A stretch of DNA of 64,000 bases from CAWBRT01 sp963814745 (lineage in GTDB: Bacteria > Acidobacteriota > Terriglobia > Terriglobales > Acidobacteriaceae), in contig CAWFEA010000001.1 in assembly GCA_963814745.1 (NCBI GenBank), positions 558,001-622,000 on the forward strand, read 5' to 3'. The number at the start of each line of letters is the position of its first letter. Position 1 is the first letter of the stretch. The translations under genes and the position numbers were made by a program. The notes below the pieces were generated by a model. That model was not told where the DNA came from. It was given only the letters and a program-made list of their open reading frames with translations, and did not search any database. Below, in pieces: positions 8,238 through 15,832 of this stretch.

Positions 8238-8666
8238 ATGAAAAAGCCCGTCCCGGTGGAATCTGCCTCTGCATTAATCGACAAGAAGATCAAGGAACTT
8301 GGGGACTGGCGCGGGAAGACCCTCGCGAAAGTGCGCGAAGTCATGCACGATGCAGATCCTGAGATCCTCGAAGAGTGGAAGTGGATGGGGACTCCCATCT
8401 GGTCCCACGGCGGCATCGTCTGCACGGGAGAGACGTACAAGAGTGTCGTCAAGATGACATTTGCCAAGGGAGCTGCATTGAAGGACCCTTCAGGTCTATT
8501 CAACTCCAGCCTCGACGGGAATTTGAGGCGCGCCATCGACATCCACGAAGGCGACAAGGTCGATGAGGCGGCCTTGAAGGATCTCATCCGCGCTGCGGTG
8601 GCGTTCAATCTCAAGGGCAAGAGCAAGACGAAGCCCCGGCGGGCGAGCAGCAAGCGAGCCGACTAG
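8238..8666 (+). CDS. DUF1801 domain protein (142 aa)
   Basis: Small soluble protein of the DUF1801 (YdhG-like) family, whose biochemical role is not established. Seen: IDKKIKELGDWRGKTLAKVREVMHDADPEILEEWKW, the WKWMGTPIWSHGGIVCTGETYKSVVKMTFAKGA core with the conserved W-x-x-P-x-[WF], then the C-terminal FNLKGKSKTKPRR basic tail. ATG 8238 is chosen over an upstream alternative because GGAG stands 6 nt ahead. It stands alone, convergent with the IclR gene. Confidence 0.8.
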   Translation: MKKPVPVESASALIDKKIKELGDWRGKTLAKVREVMHDADPEILEEWKWMGTPIWSHGGIVCTGETYKSVVKMTFAKGAALKDPSGLFNSSLDGNLRRAIDIHEGDKVDEAALKDLIRAAVAFNLKGKSKTKPRRASSKRAD

Positions 8667-8762
8667 CTTCATCGCAGGTCACGGCCATACCTGTAAGCGC
8701 CCTTGCATGCACCGACCGCCCCAACTCTCGGATGATCGGTCACTCGGAAGTAACGTGGCAAT

Positions 8763-9590
8763 TTATAAGCGGGGATTCGATTTCTGCGACACAGATTGGG
8801 CGGCGGCCACGACCAGAGAAGAGAATCTTTCTTCAGCTTCCTCCGGAGCGAAACGCGCCCGTGGAACCGAAATATTGATGGCCCCTGCTGCGCCATCTGG
8901 TGCGAGTATCGGAGCAGCAATCGCAAAATCGCCCGGGAAGAACTCTTCAAACGCCGTGGCATATCCACGTGCCGCCGATATCTCCAATTTTTTGAGCAAA
9001 TCTTTCGGCCGGTAAGTGGTGTGAGGAGTGTAAGCCTTCAACTCGGATCGGTTGAGGATATCAGCTACTTCGGACGGAGCGAGTTGAGACAGAATGGCAA
9101 TGCCGCTCGCGGTACAGTAAGCCGGCATCCTTGCTCCCACAATGACACCTGTGTCATTCAGGTTCAGAAGTTGCCTACACATGAAGCGCACAATAAAAAC
9201 GACTTCGGTATCATCCCGTACGGTGAGATTGACCGTCTCTTCTGTTGTTTTGCTCAGATGCAGGAGATAGGGCATAGCACGCTCAACCAGCAGATTTGCC
9301 CGAAGATAATGGTGCCCGAGGTCAAGCGCCTTCACCCCAAGTCCGAATCGCTTGGTGAGGGGATCCTTTTGCAGGTAGCCCAACTTCGTTAAGGTGTGGG
9401 TGAAACGCTGCGCCGCGCTTATATCCAGATGGATCGCCGAAGCAAGCTGGGTTAGACTCATCCAGAAATTCGTTCCGCCAAAAGCATTTAAAACGAGAAA
9501 TGCCTTTTCAACTGATTTAACTGCCAGCGAATCTACTCGCGACTCTCTAACCTCATTAATGCGCTTCGTTGTGGACCTGGGGAGATTCAT
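8763..9590 (-). CDS. IclR-family transcriptional regulator (275 aa)
   Basis: N-terminal winged helix-turn-helix (residues about 25-85: KSVEKAFLVLNAFGGT, MSLTQLASAIHLDISAAQRFTHTLTKLGYL) followed by the IclR effector-binding domain (RAMPYLLHLSKTTEETVNLTVRDDTEVVFIVRF, AYCTASGIAILSQL, GYATAFEEFFPGDFAIAAPIL). Length is normal. It is divergent from the amino-acid ABC operon, with a 19-bp palindrome between them, so it very likely controls that operon and its own gene in response to a small ligand, perhaps the transported substrate. Confidence 0.9.
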   Translation of the reverse strand: MNLPRSTTKRINEVRESRVDSLAVKSVEKAFLVLNAFGGTNFWMSLTQLASAIHLDISAAQRFTHTLTKLGYLQKDPLTKRFGLGVKALDLGHHYLRANLLVERAMPYLLHLSKTTEETVNLTVRDDTEVVFIVRFMCRQLLNLNDTGVIVGARMPAYCTASGIAILSQLAPSEVADILNRSELKAYTPHTTYRPKDLLKKLEISAARGYATAFEEFFPGDFAIAAPILAPDGAAGAINISVPRARFAPEEAEERFSSLVVAAAQSVSQKSNPRL

Positions 9591-9795
9591 AACGCTTATT
9601 TCCTTGGCCTAAGATTGTGAACAATTGTGTTGACAGCCGTAGTTTTTCGTGTAACAATCACCGACATTTATACAATATATTTTATTGTAATGCAATAGAC
9701 TATATTATCATCTTTCTGACGAAACCAAGATGGACCGTGGTGGTTCTCCGCTTTCCGCACTCAAAAAGGGCATTTTATTAACGGAGGCGAAAGAA
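9591..9795. promoter_or_regulatory. Divergent promoter with palindromic IclR operator candidate
   Basis: TACAATA-TATTT-TATTGTA at 9671-9689 is a perfect 7-bp inverted repeat, and a second palindromic ACAATTGT lies near 9621-9628. TTGACA at 9630-9635 followed 17 nt later by AACAAT is a plausible promoter for the rightward operon. The ACAAT/ATTGT half-site recurs several times in this 100-base AT-rich stretch, as expected for a dimeric regulator. Confidence 0.55.
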
Positions 9796-10548
9796 ATGAT
9801 GTCAAAGCTGCTGAATGCTTTGCTTGTGATCTTGTCCTTGGCGCTCTTTACCCCTGCTGCCGGAGCTCAAACCTATAAGGTGGGGGCAACGCCGACGGGT
9901 GTTCCATTCACGTTTCTAGACACTAAAACGAATTCCGTTCAAGGGGTAATGGTGGATGTGATTCAAGCCGTTGCCAAGGATCAGGGATTTACTGTCAACA
10001 TTCAGGGCATGCCTTTTAATACCCTGATTCCATCGCTCACGACCGGAAAGATTGACATTATCTCTTGCGCTCTTGGAATTACACCGCAACGGCAAGAGGT
10101 GGTTGACTTCACCACCCCGGTTTACACATACGGCGAGGGAGTAGTGGTAAATGATAAGGACCCTAAGCAGTATAAGTCTTACGACGATTTCAAGGGAGAG
10201 GTGGTTGGAGTCCAGCTCGGAACCGTTTGGCAGGAGCCTCTCCGGAAGACTGGTATCTTCAGCGAAGTACGCGCCTATGACTCCATGGCCGATGCCATTC
10301 ATGATGTTAGCCTAGGGCGGATTAAGGCGGCCTTCGGCGACTATCCGATTGTCGCCTACCAGATCTCTCAAGGGATCTACAAGGATGTGCATTTGCTGAA
10401 AGGTATCAAACCCATCCTGACCGTTGACATCGGCATGGCCGTGCGTAAGGGTGACAAAGTTACCCTGGACAAACTGAACCAATCCCTAGCCAAGTCAAAG
10501 GTCGACGGCACCATGGACAAGATCCTCTCCAAATGGGGTCTCAAATAG
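9796..10548 (+). CDS. Amino-acid ABC transporter, substrate-binding protein (250 aa)
   Basis: Periplasmic family 3 solute-binding protein. ATG 9796 is chosen because GGAGG stands 8 nt upstream and the protein then starts with a clean signal peptide (MMSKLLNALLVILSLALFTPAAGA, cut before QTYK). Seen: GVPFTFLD, VMVDVIQAVAKDQGF, LIPSLTTGKIDIISCALGITPQRQEVVDFTTPVY and the C-terminal LDKLNQSLAKSKVDGTMDKILSKWG. The family binds polar amino acids or opines. It is first in an operon with permease and ATPase; downstream opine dehydrogenase and aminotransferase genes suggest an opine-like or omega-amino acid ligand. Confidence 0.9.
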   Translation: MMSKLLNALLVILSLALFTPAAGAQTYKVGATPTGVPFTFLDTKTNSVQGVMVDVIQAVAKDQGFTVNIQGMPFNTLIPSLTTGKIDIISCALGITPQRQEVVDFTTPVYTYGEGVVVNDKDPKQYKSYDDFKGEVVGVQLGTVWQEPLRKTGIFSEVRAYDSMADAIHDVSLGRIKAAFGDYPIVAYQISQGIYKDVHLLKGIKPILTVDIGMAVRKGDKVTLDKLNQSLAKSKVDGTMDKILSKWGLK

Positions 10549-10568
10549 ATTTTGTAACGGTGGTACTC

Positions 10569-11222
10569 ATGGCAACGTTCTGGAATGACGCGGCGGAGTT
10601 TGCGCCGATACTCTTGAAAGGCGCGCAGGTGACGGTGATGGTTACCATCACGTCCCTCGTCCTATCAACCTTTCTTGGTCTTTTTTGGGCGCTCCTGAGG
10701 ACATCTCATATCAAGGTGCTATCGTGGATAAGTGCCACCTTCGTGAACACCATTCGTGGCATACCGATCCTTGTGCAGTTGTTCTACATCTACTTTGTGC
10801 TGCCGGAAATCGGGATCCAGCTTACCGCATTTCAGGCCGGCAGCATCGGTTTAGGCATCGCCTATTCTGCCTATATGTCGGAAGTTTTCCGGGCCGGCAT
10901 TGAAGCTATTGATGTCGGCCAGATCGAGGCAGCCCATACTATTGGCATGACTCGGTGGCTTGTTATGACCCGAGTAGTGCTGCCCCAGGCCTTCCGTATC
11001 GCACTTCCACCTTACGGCAACAACCTGATTATGCTCCTGAAGGATTCATCGCAGACCTCTGCAATCACCGTTGCCGAGCTGTCGCTGGAAAGCAAACTGA
11101 TCGCTGCCTCCACGTTCAAGAACACGACAGTATTTACCATGGGCGCGATTGGTTACCTGATAATGAGTCTTCCTCTCATTTTCCTGGTAGCAAGACTTGA
11201 AAAGAGGTTTAAGCGAGCATGA
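10569..11222 (+). CDS. Amino-acid ABC transporter permease (217 aa)
   Basis: His/Glu/Gln/Arg-type ABC permease (HisMQ family). Seen: about five hydrophobic segments and the EAA loop (IEAAHTIGMTRWLVMTRVVLPQAFRIALPPYGN) that contacts the ATPase. FVNTIRGIPILVQLFYIYF is the family's typical first loop. ATG 10569 is preferred over ATG 10533, which would overlap the previous gene by 16 nt; both are possible. It overlaps the ATPase gene by 4 bases (ATGA), so the two are translationally coupled. A single permease gene implies a homodimer. Confidence 0.9.
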   Translation: MATFWNDAAEFAPILLKGAQVTVMVTITSLVLSTFLGLFWALLRTSHIKVLSWISATFVNTIRGIPILVQLFYIYFVLPEIGIQLTAFQAGSIGLGIAYSAYMSEVFRAGIEAIDVGQIEAAHTIGMTRWLVMTRVVLPQAFRIALPPYGNNLIMLLKDSSQTSAITVAELSLESKLIAASTFKNTTVFTMGAIGYLIMSLPLIFLVARLEKRFKRA

Positions 11223-11950
11223 TCAGTATCACAAACTTGCACAAAGCCTTTGGAGCAAATGAAGTGCTCAAGGGCATTTCGCTCGAAGTAACCCAAGGAG
11301 AGGTGTTGTGCATCATCGGCCCCTCCGGCTCCGGCAAATCAACCATTTTGCGTTGCATCAACGGGCTAGAAAGTTACGACAAGGGAGAAATTCGCGTGGT
11401 GGGTCACCATGTGAACCGGGACACGAAGCAAATCATCTGGATCCGTACCCATGTTTCCATGGTTTTTCAACGTTTCAACCTTTTTCCGCATCGAACCGTT
11501 CTTGAAAACGTCATTGAAGGCCCTGTGTACGTAAAAAAAGAGGACCGTACGCAGGCGACCAGCCGCGGCCGGGATCTCCTGAAACAGGTGGGTCTGGCAA
11601 ATAAAGCGGACGCATATCCTAACCAACTCTCTGGCGGGCAGATGCAGCGAGTGGCGATTGCCCGGGCCCTAGCCATGCAACCAATGGCAATCCTCTTTGA
11701 TGAGCCTACCTCTGCTCTCGATCCCGAACTGGTAGGAGAGGTACTAAGCGTCATGCGCAACCTTGCCGAGCAAGGCATGACCATGCTTGTCGTCACCCAC
11801 GAAATGGCCTTTGCGAAGGAGGTGGCCGATCGGGTGATCTTTTTGGACGGGGGCGTCATCGTGGAGGAGGGACCGCCCCGGGAAATCCTTGTCAACCCCA
11901 GGCAAGATCGGACCCGAGATTTCTTGCGGCGGGTAATGCATGTGAAGTGA
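11219..11950 (+). CDS. Amino-acid ABC transporter ATPase (243 aa)
   Basis: ABC ATPase of the GlnQ/HisP type. Seen: Walker A GPSGSGKST (near residue 34), Q-loop VFQRFNLFPH, signature LSGGQMQRVAIARAL, Walker B AILFDEPTSALDPE and switch His in VVTHEM. All catalytic residues are present. Its start overlaps the permease stop. It powers import together with the binding protein and permease upstream. Confidence 0.93.
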   Translation: MISITNLHKAFGANEVLKGISLEVTQGEVLCIIGPSGSGKSTILRCINGLESYDKGEIRVVGHHVNRDTKQIIWIRTHVSMVFQRFNLFPHRTVLENVIEGPVYVKKEDRTQATSRGRDLLKQVGLANKADAYPNQLSGGQMQRVAIARALAMQPMAILFDEPTSALDPELVGEVLSVMRNLAEQGMTMLVVTHEMAFAKEVADRVIFLDGGVIVEEGPPREILVNPRQDRTRDFLRRVMHVK

Positions 11951-12026
11951 ACCCGACCTGCCGCGTATCTATTCAGGCCGGAGCTGAGCTTTATCATTCA
12001 TCAAATCACACGAGGAAGGAATAGAA

Positions 12027-13133
12027 ATGAAAGAGGTCAGGAATATTACGGTCATCGGTACAGGTAATGGAGCTCATGGAGCCGCCGCGGATCTGACCTT
12101 ACGTGGCTACGCCGTAACGCTTTTTGACTTGCCGGAGTTCAAAGACAACCTAGAGGCAGTTGCCAAGACGGGTGGAATTTTGGTCATCCGGGGAGAACAC
12201 CGACAATTCGTGAAGATCCATAAGTTCACCACAGATGCCAAAGAGGCTTTTGCAAAAGCAGACTGCATCATGCCTGTCGTTCCGACGTTTGCTCACAAGG
12301 CGCTAGCAGAGGTCTGCGCTGGCTATGCCAGGGACGGCCAGTCCATTATTCTGAACCCTGGCTCGACGGGCGGGTTGTTGCAGTTCATGAAGGTCTTCAA
12401 AGACAAGGGGGTAACAGCAAGAATTGACTGGGCGGAAACCGCAAGCCTTCCCTACGGCGCCCGCGTTGTGGATCCCGGGGTTGTCAACATCCTTTTGGAT
12501 GCCAAGGAGATTTTTTTCGCAGCATTTCCAGCCACGAAGACAGAAGAGATGTTTTCAGAATTCAAGAAGATGTTCCCGACGGCTGTCAAGGTCAAGAATA
12601 TTCTGGACACGGCGCTGAACAATGGGAACCCGGTTAGCCATCCGACCGGAGCTTTATTGAACGCCGGACGAATCGAATTCACCGGTGGAAACTATCTTCA
12701 CTACAAAGAAGGAATCACTCCGTCCGTGGCTAGGGTGATGGAGGATGTGGATAAGGAGCGTATGGCGGTCATTCGTGCCTATGGGCTTTCCGAGATAAGC
12801 ACCGCCGAAAGATTGGTAATCCTGGGATACACTCATCCCGGCGAAAATTTATACGATCAGTATCAACACAGCGAGGTCTTTGCTCCCATGAAAGCTCCTC
12901 CTGATCTTCATAACCGTTTTATTATGGAAGATATTGCTTACGGACTGGTGACCTGGGCAAATCTTGGTGATCTGGCTGGTGTAGAAACACCGTTAATGGA
13001 TGCTTTTGTCCGTATCGCGTCCTCCATTCACGGTGTTGATTATTTTAAGGAAGGTCGTACTCTCAACAACCTGGGACTCGGGACCCTGACAGCTAAACAA
13101 CTGTTGACATACGTTAATACGGGTAACTGTTAG
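12027..13133 (+). CDS. NAD(P)-dependent opine dehydrogenase family protein (368 aa)
   Basis: Octopine/nopaline/opine dehydrogenase, which couples an amino acid and a 2-keto acid by reductive condensation or runs the reverse oxidation. Seen: N-terminal Rossmann motif ITVIGTGNGAHGAAADL, a second-domain segment NGNPVSHPTGALLNAGRIE with the catalytic His of the family, and the all-helical C-terminal domain. GAGGAAGGAA precedes the ATG. It lies 76 bases after the ABC ATPase gene and before an aminotransferase gene, which favours catabolism of an imported opine-like compound. No nicotianamine-synthase or metallophore exporter genes are nearby. Confidence 0.88.
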   Translation: MKEVRNITVIGTGNGAHGAAADLTLRGYAVTLFDLPEFKDNLEAVAKTGGILVIRGEHRQFVKIHKFTTDAKEAFAKADCIMPVVPTFAHKALAEVCAGYARDGQSIILNPGSTGGLLQFMKVFKDKGVTARIDWAETASLPYGARVVDPGVVNILLDAKEIFFAAFPATKTEEMFSEFKKMFPTAVKVKNILDTALNNGNPVSHPTGALLNAGRIEFTGGNYLHYKEGITPSVARVMEDVDKERMAVIRAYGLSEISTAERLVILGYTHPGENLYDQYQHSEVFAPMKAPPDLHNRFIMEDIAYGLVTWANLGDLAGVETPLMDAFVRIASSIHGVDYFKEGRTLNNLGLGTLTAKQLLTYVNTGNC

Positions 13134-13250
13134 TAATAGGATGCAATGTTAAAGAGTGCATAGCAGCAGCAAGGAAGCACTCAGTCGAAGGCGACGCCCG
13201 TTTTTACCGTTGTTGGCCAAGTAGACGAGCTGAATCTGAGGGAGGATGTT

Positions 13251-14552
13251 GTGACCGATACGGTGCTACAAAGTTTCACGAACCGTGAGCTGCAAATACG
13301 TAAGGAGGCGGCAACGCCTCGGGGTGTCAGCGTTACGTGCGACATTTACGCCTCTCGGGCGGAAAACTCTGAGATCTGGGACGTTGAAGGCCGGCGCTTT
13401 ATTGATTTTGCTGGGGGGATCGCGGTCAACAACGTCGGCCACCGTCATCCTCGGGTAGTGCGCGCCGTGAGCGAACAGCTCGCGCAATTTATTCATACTT
13501 GTTACCAAGTCGTCCCTTATGCCTCATATGTGCAACTCGCCGAGCGCATGAACCAGATCACTCCGGGCTCGTATCACAAGAAGACTGCATTTTTCAGTAC
13601 CGGCGCCGAAGCAATCGAGAATGCCGTAAAGATCGCACGCGCGGCGACCAACCGGCCAGCAATTATCGCTTTCACCGGAGGCTTTCATGGACGCACTCTG
13701 ATGGCCATGGCGCTAACCGGCAAGATGGTGCCTTATAAAGTAGGCTTCGGCCCGTTTCCAAACGAAGTGTTCCATGTCCCGTTTCCGAACGCGCTGCACG
13801 GAGTTACGGTGGAACAGTCTCTCCACGCGCTGCAAGGCCTTTTCAAGGCTGACATTGATCCCCAGCGGGTAGCGGCCATGATCGTAGAACCGGTGCAGGG
13901 GGAAGGCGGCTTTTATGTGGCGCCGAAGGAATTCCTGGTTGCCTTGCGTTCGCTTTGCGACGAGCACCAAATCTTGTTGATTGTTGACGAAGTACAAACC
14001 GGGTTCGGCCGCACCGGCAAGATGTTTGCCATTGAACACTACGGTTTACTTCCCGATCTGATGACCTTTGGCAAGAGTATAGCTGACGGCATGCCACTCA
14101 CAGGAGTCTGCGGACGCGCCGAGATTATGGACGCGCCGGCGCCAGGCGGGCTGGGTGGCACCTACGCTGGCAATCCGCTGGCTTTGGCAGCGGCTCATGC
14201 GGTGCTCGATATTTTTGAACAAGAAGGCTTGTTGGCGCGCGCCAATGCGCTCGGCGCGCGGCTGAAGGAAACACTGGAGACCCTGCGGAGTGCCGTGCCC
14301 CAGATCGCCGAGGTGCGCGGGCTTGGCGCCATGATAGGCCTCGAGTTCTGCCAACCGGGCAGTAATACGCCGAATCCTGATTTTGCCAAACAAGTGCAGG
14401 CCCGTGCGCTGGACCGCGGCCTGTTGCTCTTAACGTGCGGTATCTATGCCAACGTGATCCGTTTCATGTTCCCGCTTACGATCTCAGATCCCCTCATGGC
14501 GGAGGGACTCGAGATCCTGACGTCTGCCCTGTTGGACAGCGCAGCAAACTGA
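13251..14552 (+). CDS. Class III aminotransferase, 4-aminobutyrate type (433 aa)
   Basis: PLP-dependent omega-amino acid aminotransferase. Seen: DFAGGIAVNNVGHRHP, FFSTGAEAIENAVKIARAAT, FTGGFHGRTL, EPVQGEGGF, LLIVDEVQTGFGRTGKMFA (cofactor Asp) and TFGKSIADGMPLTGV, whose Lys forms the Schiff base. The start is GTG 13251 with GAGGGAGGA upstream. The family transfers amino groups from GABA, ornithine or similar substrates to 2-oxoglutarate. As last gene of the IclR-controlled group it could process an amine released by the opine dehydrogenase. Confidence 0.9.
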   Translation: MTDTVLQSFTNRELQIRKEAATPRGVSVTCDIYASRAENSEIWDVEGRRFIDFAGGIAVNNVGHRHPRVVRAVSEQLAQFIHTCYQVVPYASYVQLAERMNQITPGSYHKKTAFFSTGAEAIENAVKIARAATNRPAIIAFTGGFHGRTLMAMALTGKMVPYKVGFGPFPNEVFHVPFPNALHGVTVEQSLHALQGLFKADIDPQRVAAMIVEPVQGEGGFYVAPKEFLVALRSLCDEHQILLIVDEVQTGFGRTGKMFAIEHYGLLPDLMTFGKSIADGMPLTGVCGRAEIMDAPAPGGLGGTYAGNPLALAAAHAVLDIFEQEGLLARANALGARLKETLETLRSAVPQIAEVRGLGAMIGLEFCQPGSNTPNPDFAKQVQARALDRGLLLLTCGIYANVIRFMFPLTISDPLMAEGLEILTSALLDSAAN

Positions 14553-14858
14553 GCGCCACGCACTGCCAGCTAGAGGCTCCGACACTTGTTGCTGGTGAGC
14601 AAGTGGCTAGCCTCCAGAACCGATTTTAGATCTGCCCGAATCAGTACCGACAAACGCTCCAGGGTCTTGGAATCGTCGTCTGGATTTGGCGCACGACGTT
14701 TCTGCGCTCCGGGTGTGTTGTCGGCAACCCGGAAACTGACCCGCAGCGCACCCCGCCAATAATTCGGCCTGAATTTCTGACGTTATAAACCTGCTCTCTT
14801 TTCATGGCTAGATTGCGCCTCCCCCGTGCTGCCATGATGCACACGAAAGGAGGACACC
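14553..14858. other. Intergenic stretch with an inverted copy of an island-edge motif
   Basis: About 300 bases without a supported gene. CCGGAAACTGACCC at 14729-14742 is the exact reverse complement of GGGTCAGTTTCCGG at 7987-8000, which follows the island-edge gene and also occurs near 55311. The two copies bracket the DUF1801-IclR-ABC-opine block. Confidence 0.4.
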
Positions 14859-15035
14859 ATGTCCATAGCGACCAGACGCGACCTACAAACCCACATCAAG
14901 GAGCTGGAGGCGGAGAACGAAGAGCTGCAATCGCGGCTTGACGAAATCTCCGACATCGTTGCACCCGTCGAGGAGGACGAGGAGGAGAACGACGAAGCCG
15001 AGGACGACGAAGAGGGCGACGACTCGGGGGAATAG
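14859..15035 (+). CDS. Small acidic coiled-coil-like protein (58 aa)
   Basis: Short gene with a near-perfect ribosome binding site (AAAGGAGG, 5 nt before ATG 14859). The first half is a helical, heptad-like segment (LQTHIKELEAENEELQSRLDEI) and the second half is almost entirely Glu and Asp, ending at TAG 15035. Such acidic tails occur in DNA mimics and chaperone-like partners, but no function can be assigned. It lies directly before the HNH gene, whose frame overlaps its end, and upstream of the restriction-modification gene. Confidence 0.65.
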   Translation: MSIATRRDLQTHIKELEAENEELQSRLDEISDIVAPVEEDEEENDEAEDDEEGDDSGE

Positions 15036-15136
15036 CCGCCCGTTCGGAATACGGCGCATCGTGGCGAAAGCCTAGCCACGAGATCACCGACCGGGCAAAG
15101 AGGTATCGGGCCAACGCTCCTGATTGCTGTCCGCCT

Positions 15137-15490
15137 TTGCCCGCGAGGTGTGCTCTCTGCCATTCCACCCGATTTGTTGTGGTCGATCACATAGACGGCG
15201 ACGAATCGAACGGCGCGCCGGATAATCTCCGCTGGCTCTGTAAATCGTGCAATACCAGCCTTGGGAAGGCGATGGCGCGCACTGGAAAGGGCAAGCGGAC
15301 CCTCCAGTACAACCCCGGTGCGCGCACGCTTGCCCAATACACCGAAGCCGCGCTGGAACACACGCGAGGCCGGCACGACGCCGGCGGAGAAGTGATTCAC
15401 GAAACAAGCAAGGAAAAGCGGCGGGAGTTCGCGCAGGAAATTTGGCGCCGCCGCCGCGCTCGCGGTACCGACCGCCGCACACCGTTCTAG
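15137..15490 (+). CDS. HNH-domain endonuclease-like protein (at least 117 aa)
   Basis: Small HNH protein. Seen: CALC...VVVDHIDGDESNGAPDNLRWLCKSCN, the zinc-binding Cys pairs around the D-H...N...N core of HNH nucleases, then a basic C-terminal region with IWRRRRARG. The listed start is TTG 15137 without a visible ribosome binding site. The frame is open upstream (ASWRKPSHEITDRAKRYRANAPDCCPPL) but holds no ATG, GTG or TTG there, so the true N-terminus is uncertain. Its role could be a nicking or homing-type nuclease; the neighbouring restriction-modification gene makes a defence link possible. Confidence 0.7.
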   Translation: MPARCALCHSTRFVVVDHIDGDESNGAPDNLRWLCKSCNTSLGKAMARTGKGKRTLQYNPGARTLAQYTEAALEHTRGRHDAGGEVIHETSKEKRREFAQEIWRRRRARGTDRRTPF

Positions 15491-15500
15491 CCGGCCCATG

Positions 15501-15755
15501 GATACATTGTATGCATATATGCAATGTATCCCGGCGGCCACGGTAAACCGAATTGTGAACGTCCACACAGGAAGCATCAGGCAGTAACGATTCCGGGACA
15601 GCGTCTCTTGCGGGCAGGAACAGCACAATTCACCCCGTAGTCGCGGCATACATACATGTCATGTATATATCCCAGCGGCCACGGCAAACCGAATTGTGGA
15701 CGTCCACACGGGAATCACGGTGCGGCAACGATTCCGGGACAGCGTTTCTTGCGGC
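15501..15755. repeat. Two 88-bp imperfect direct repeats and palindromes before the RM gene
   Basis: 15527-15614 and 15668-15755 are imperfect copies sharing the stretches GAATTGTG, ACGTCCACAC, ACGATTCCGGGACAGCGT and TCTTGCGG. The first is preceded by a palindrome at 15501-15530 (GATACATTG...CAATGTATC arms), the second by a shorter one (ATACATG-T-CATGTAT) near 15650-15664. The unit therefore repeats as palindrome plus 88-bp block. Position, 80 bases before the RM gene, suggests operators or promoter duplication. Confidence 0.65.
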
Positions 15756-15832
15756 GTGGGATCATAAAGCAACCAAAGAAGCACTTGGCAGCGGGCCAGC
15801 GGTTCTGAAAGAATCTCAACGAACCCGACCCC

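Noticed and set aside
12027..14552. Opine-type metallophore biosynthesis (staphylopine-like)
   Set aside because: No nicotianamine-synthase-like gene, histidine racemase or exporter is adjacent; an importer is.
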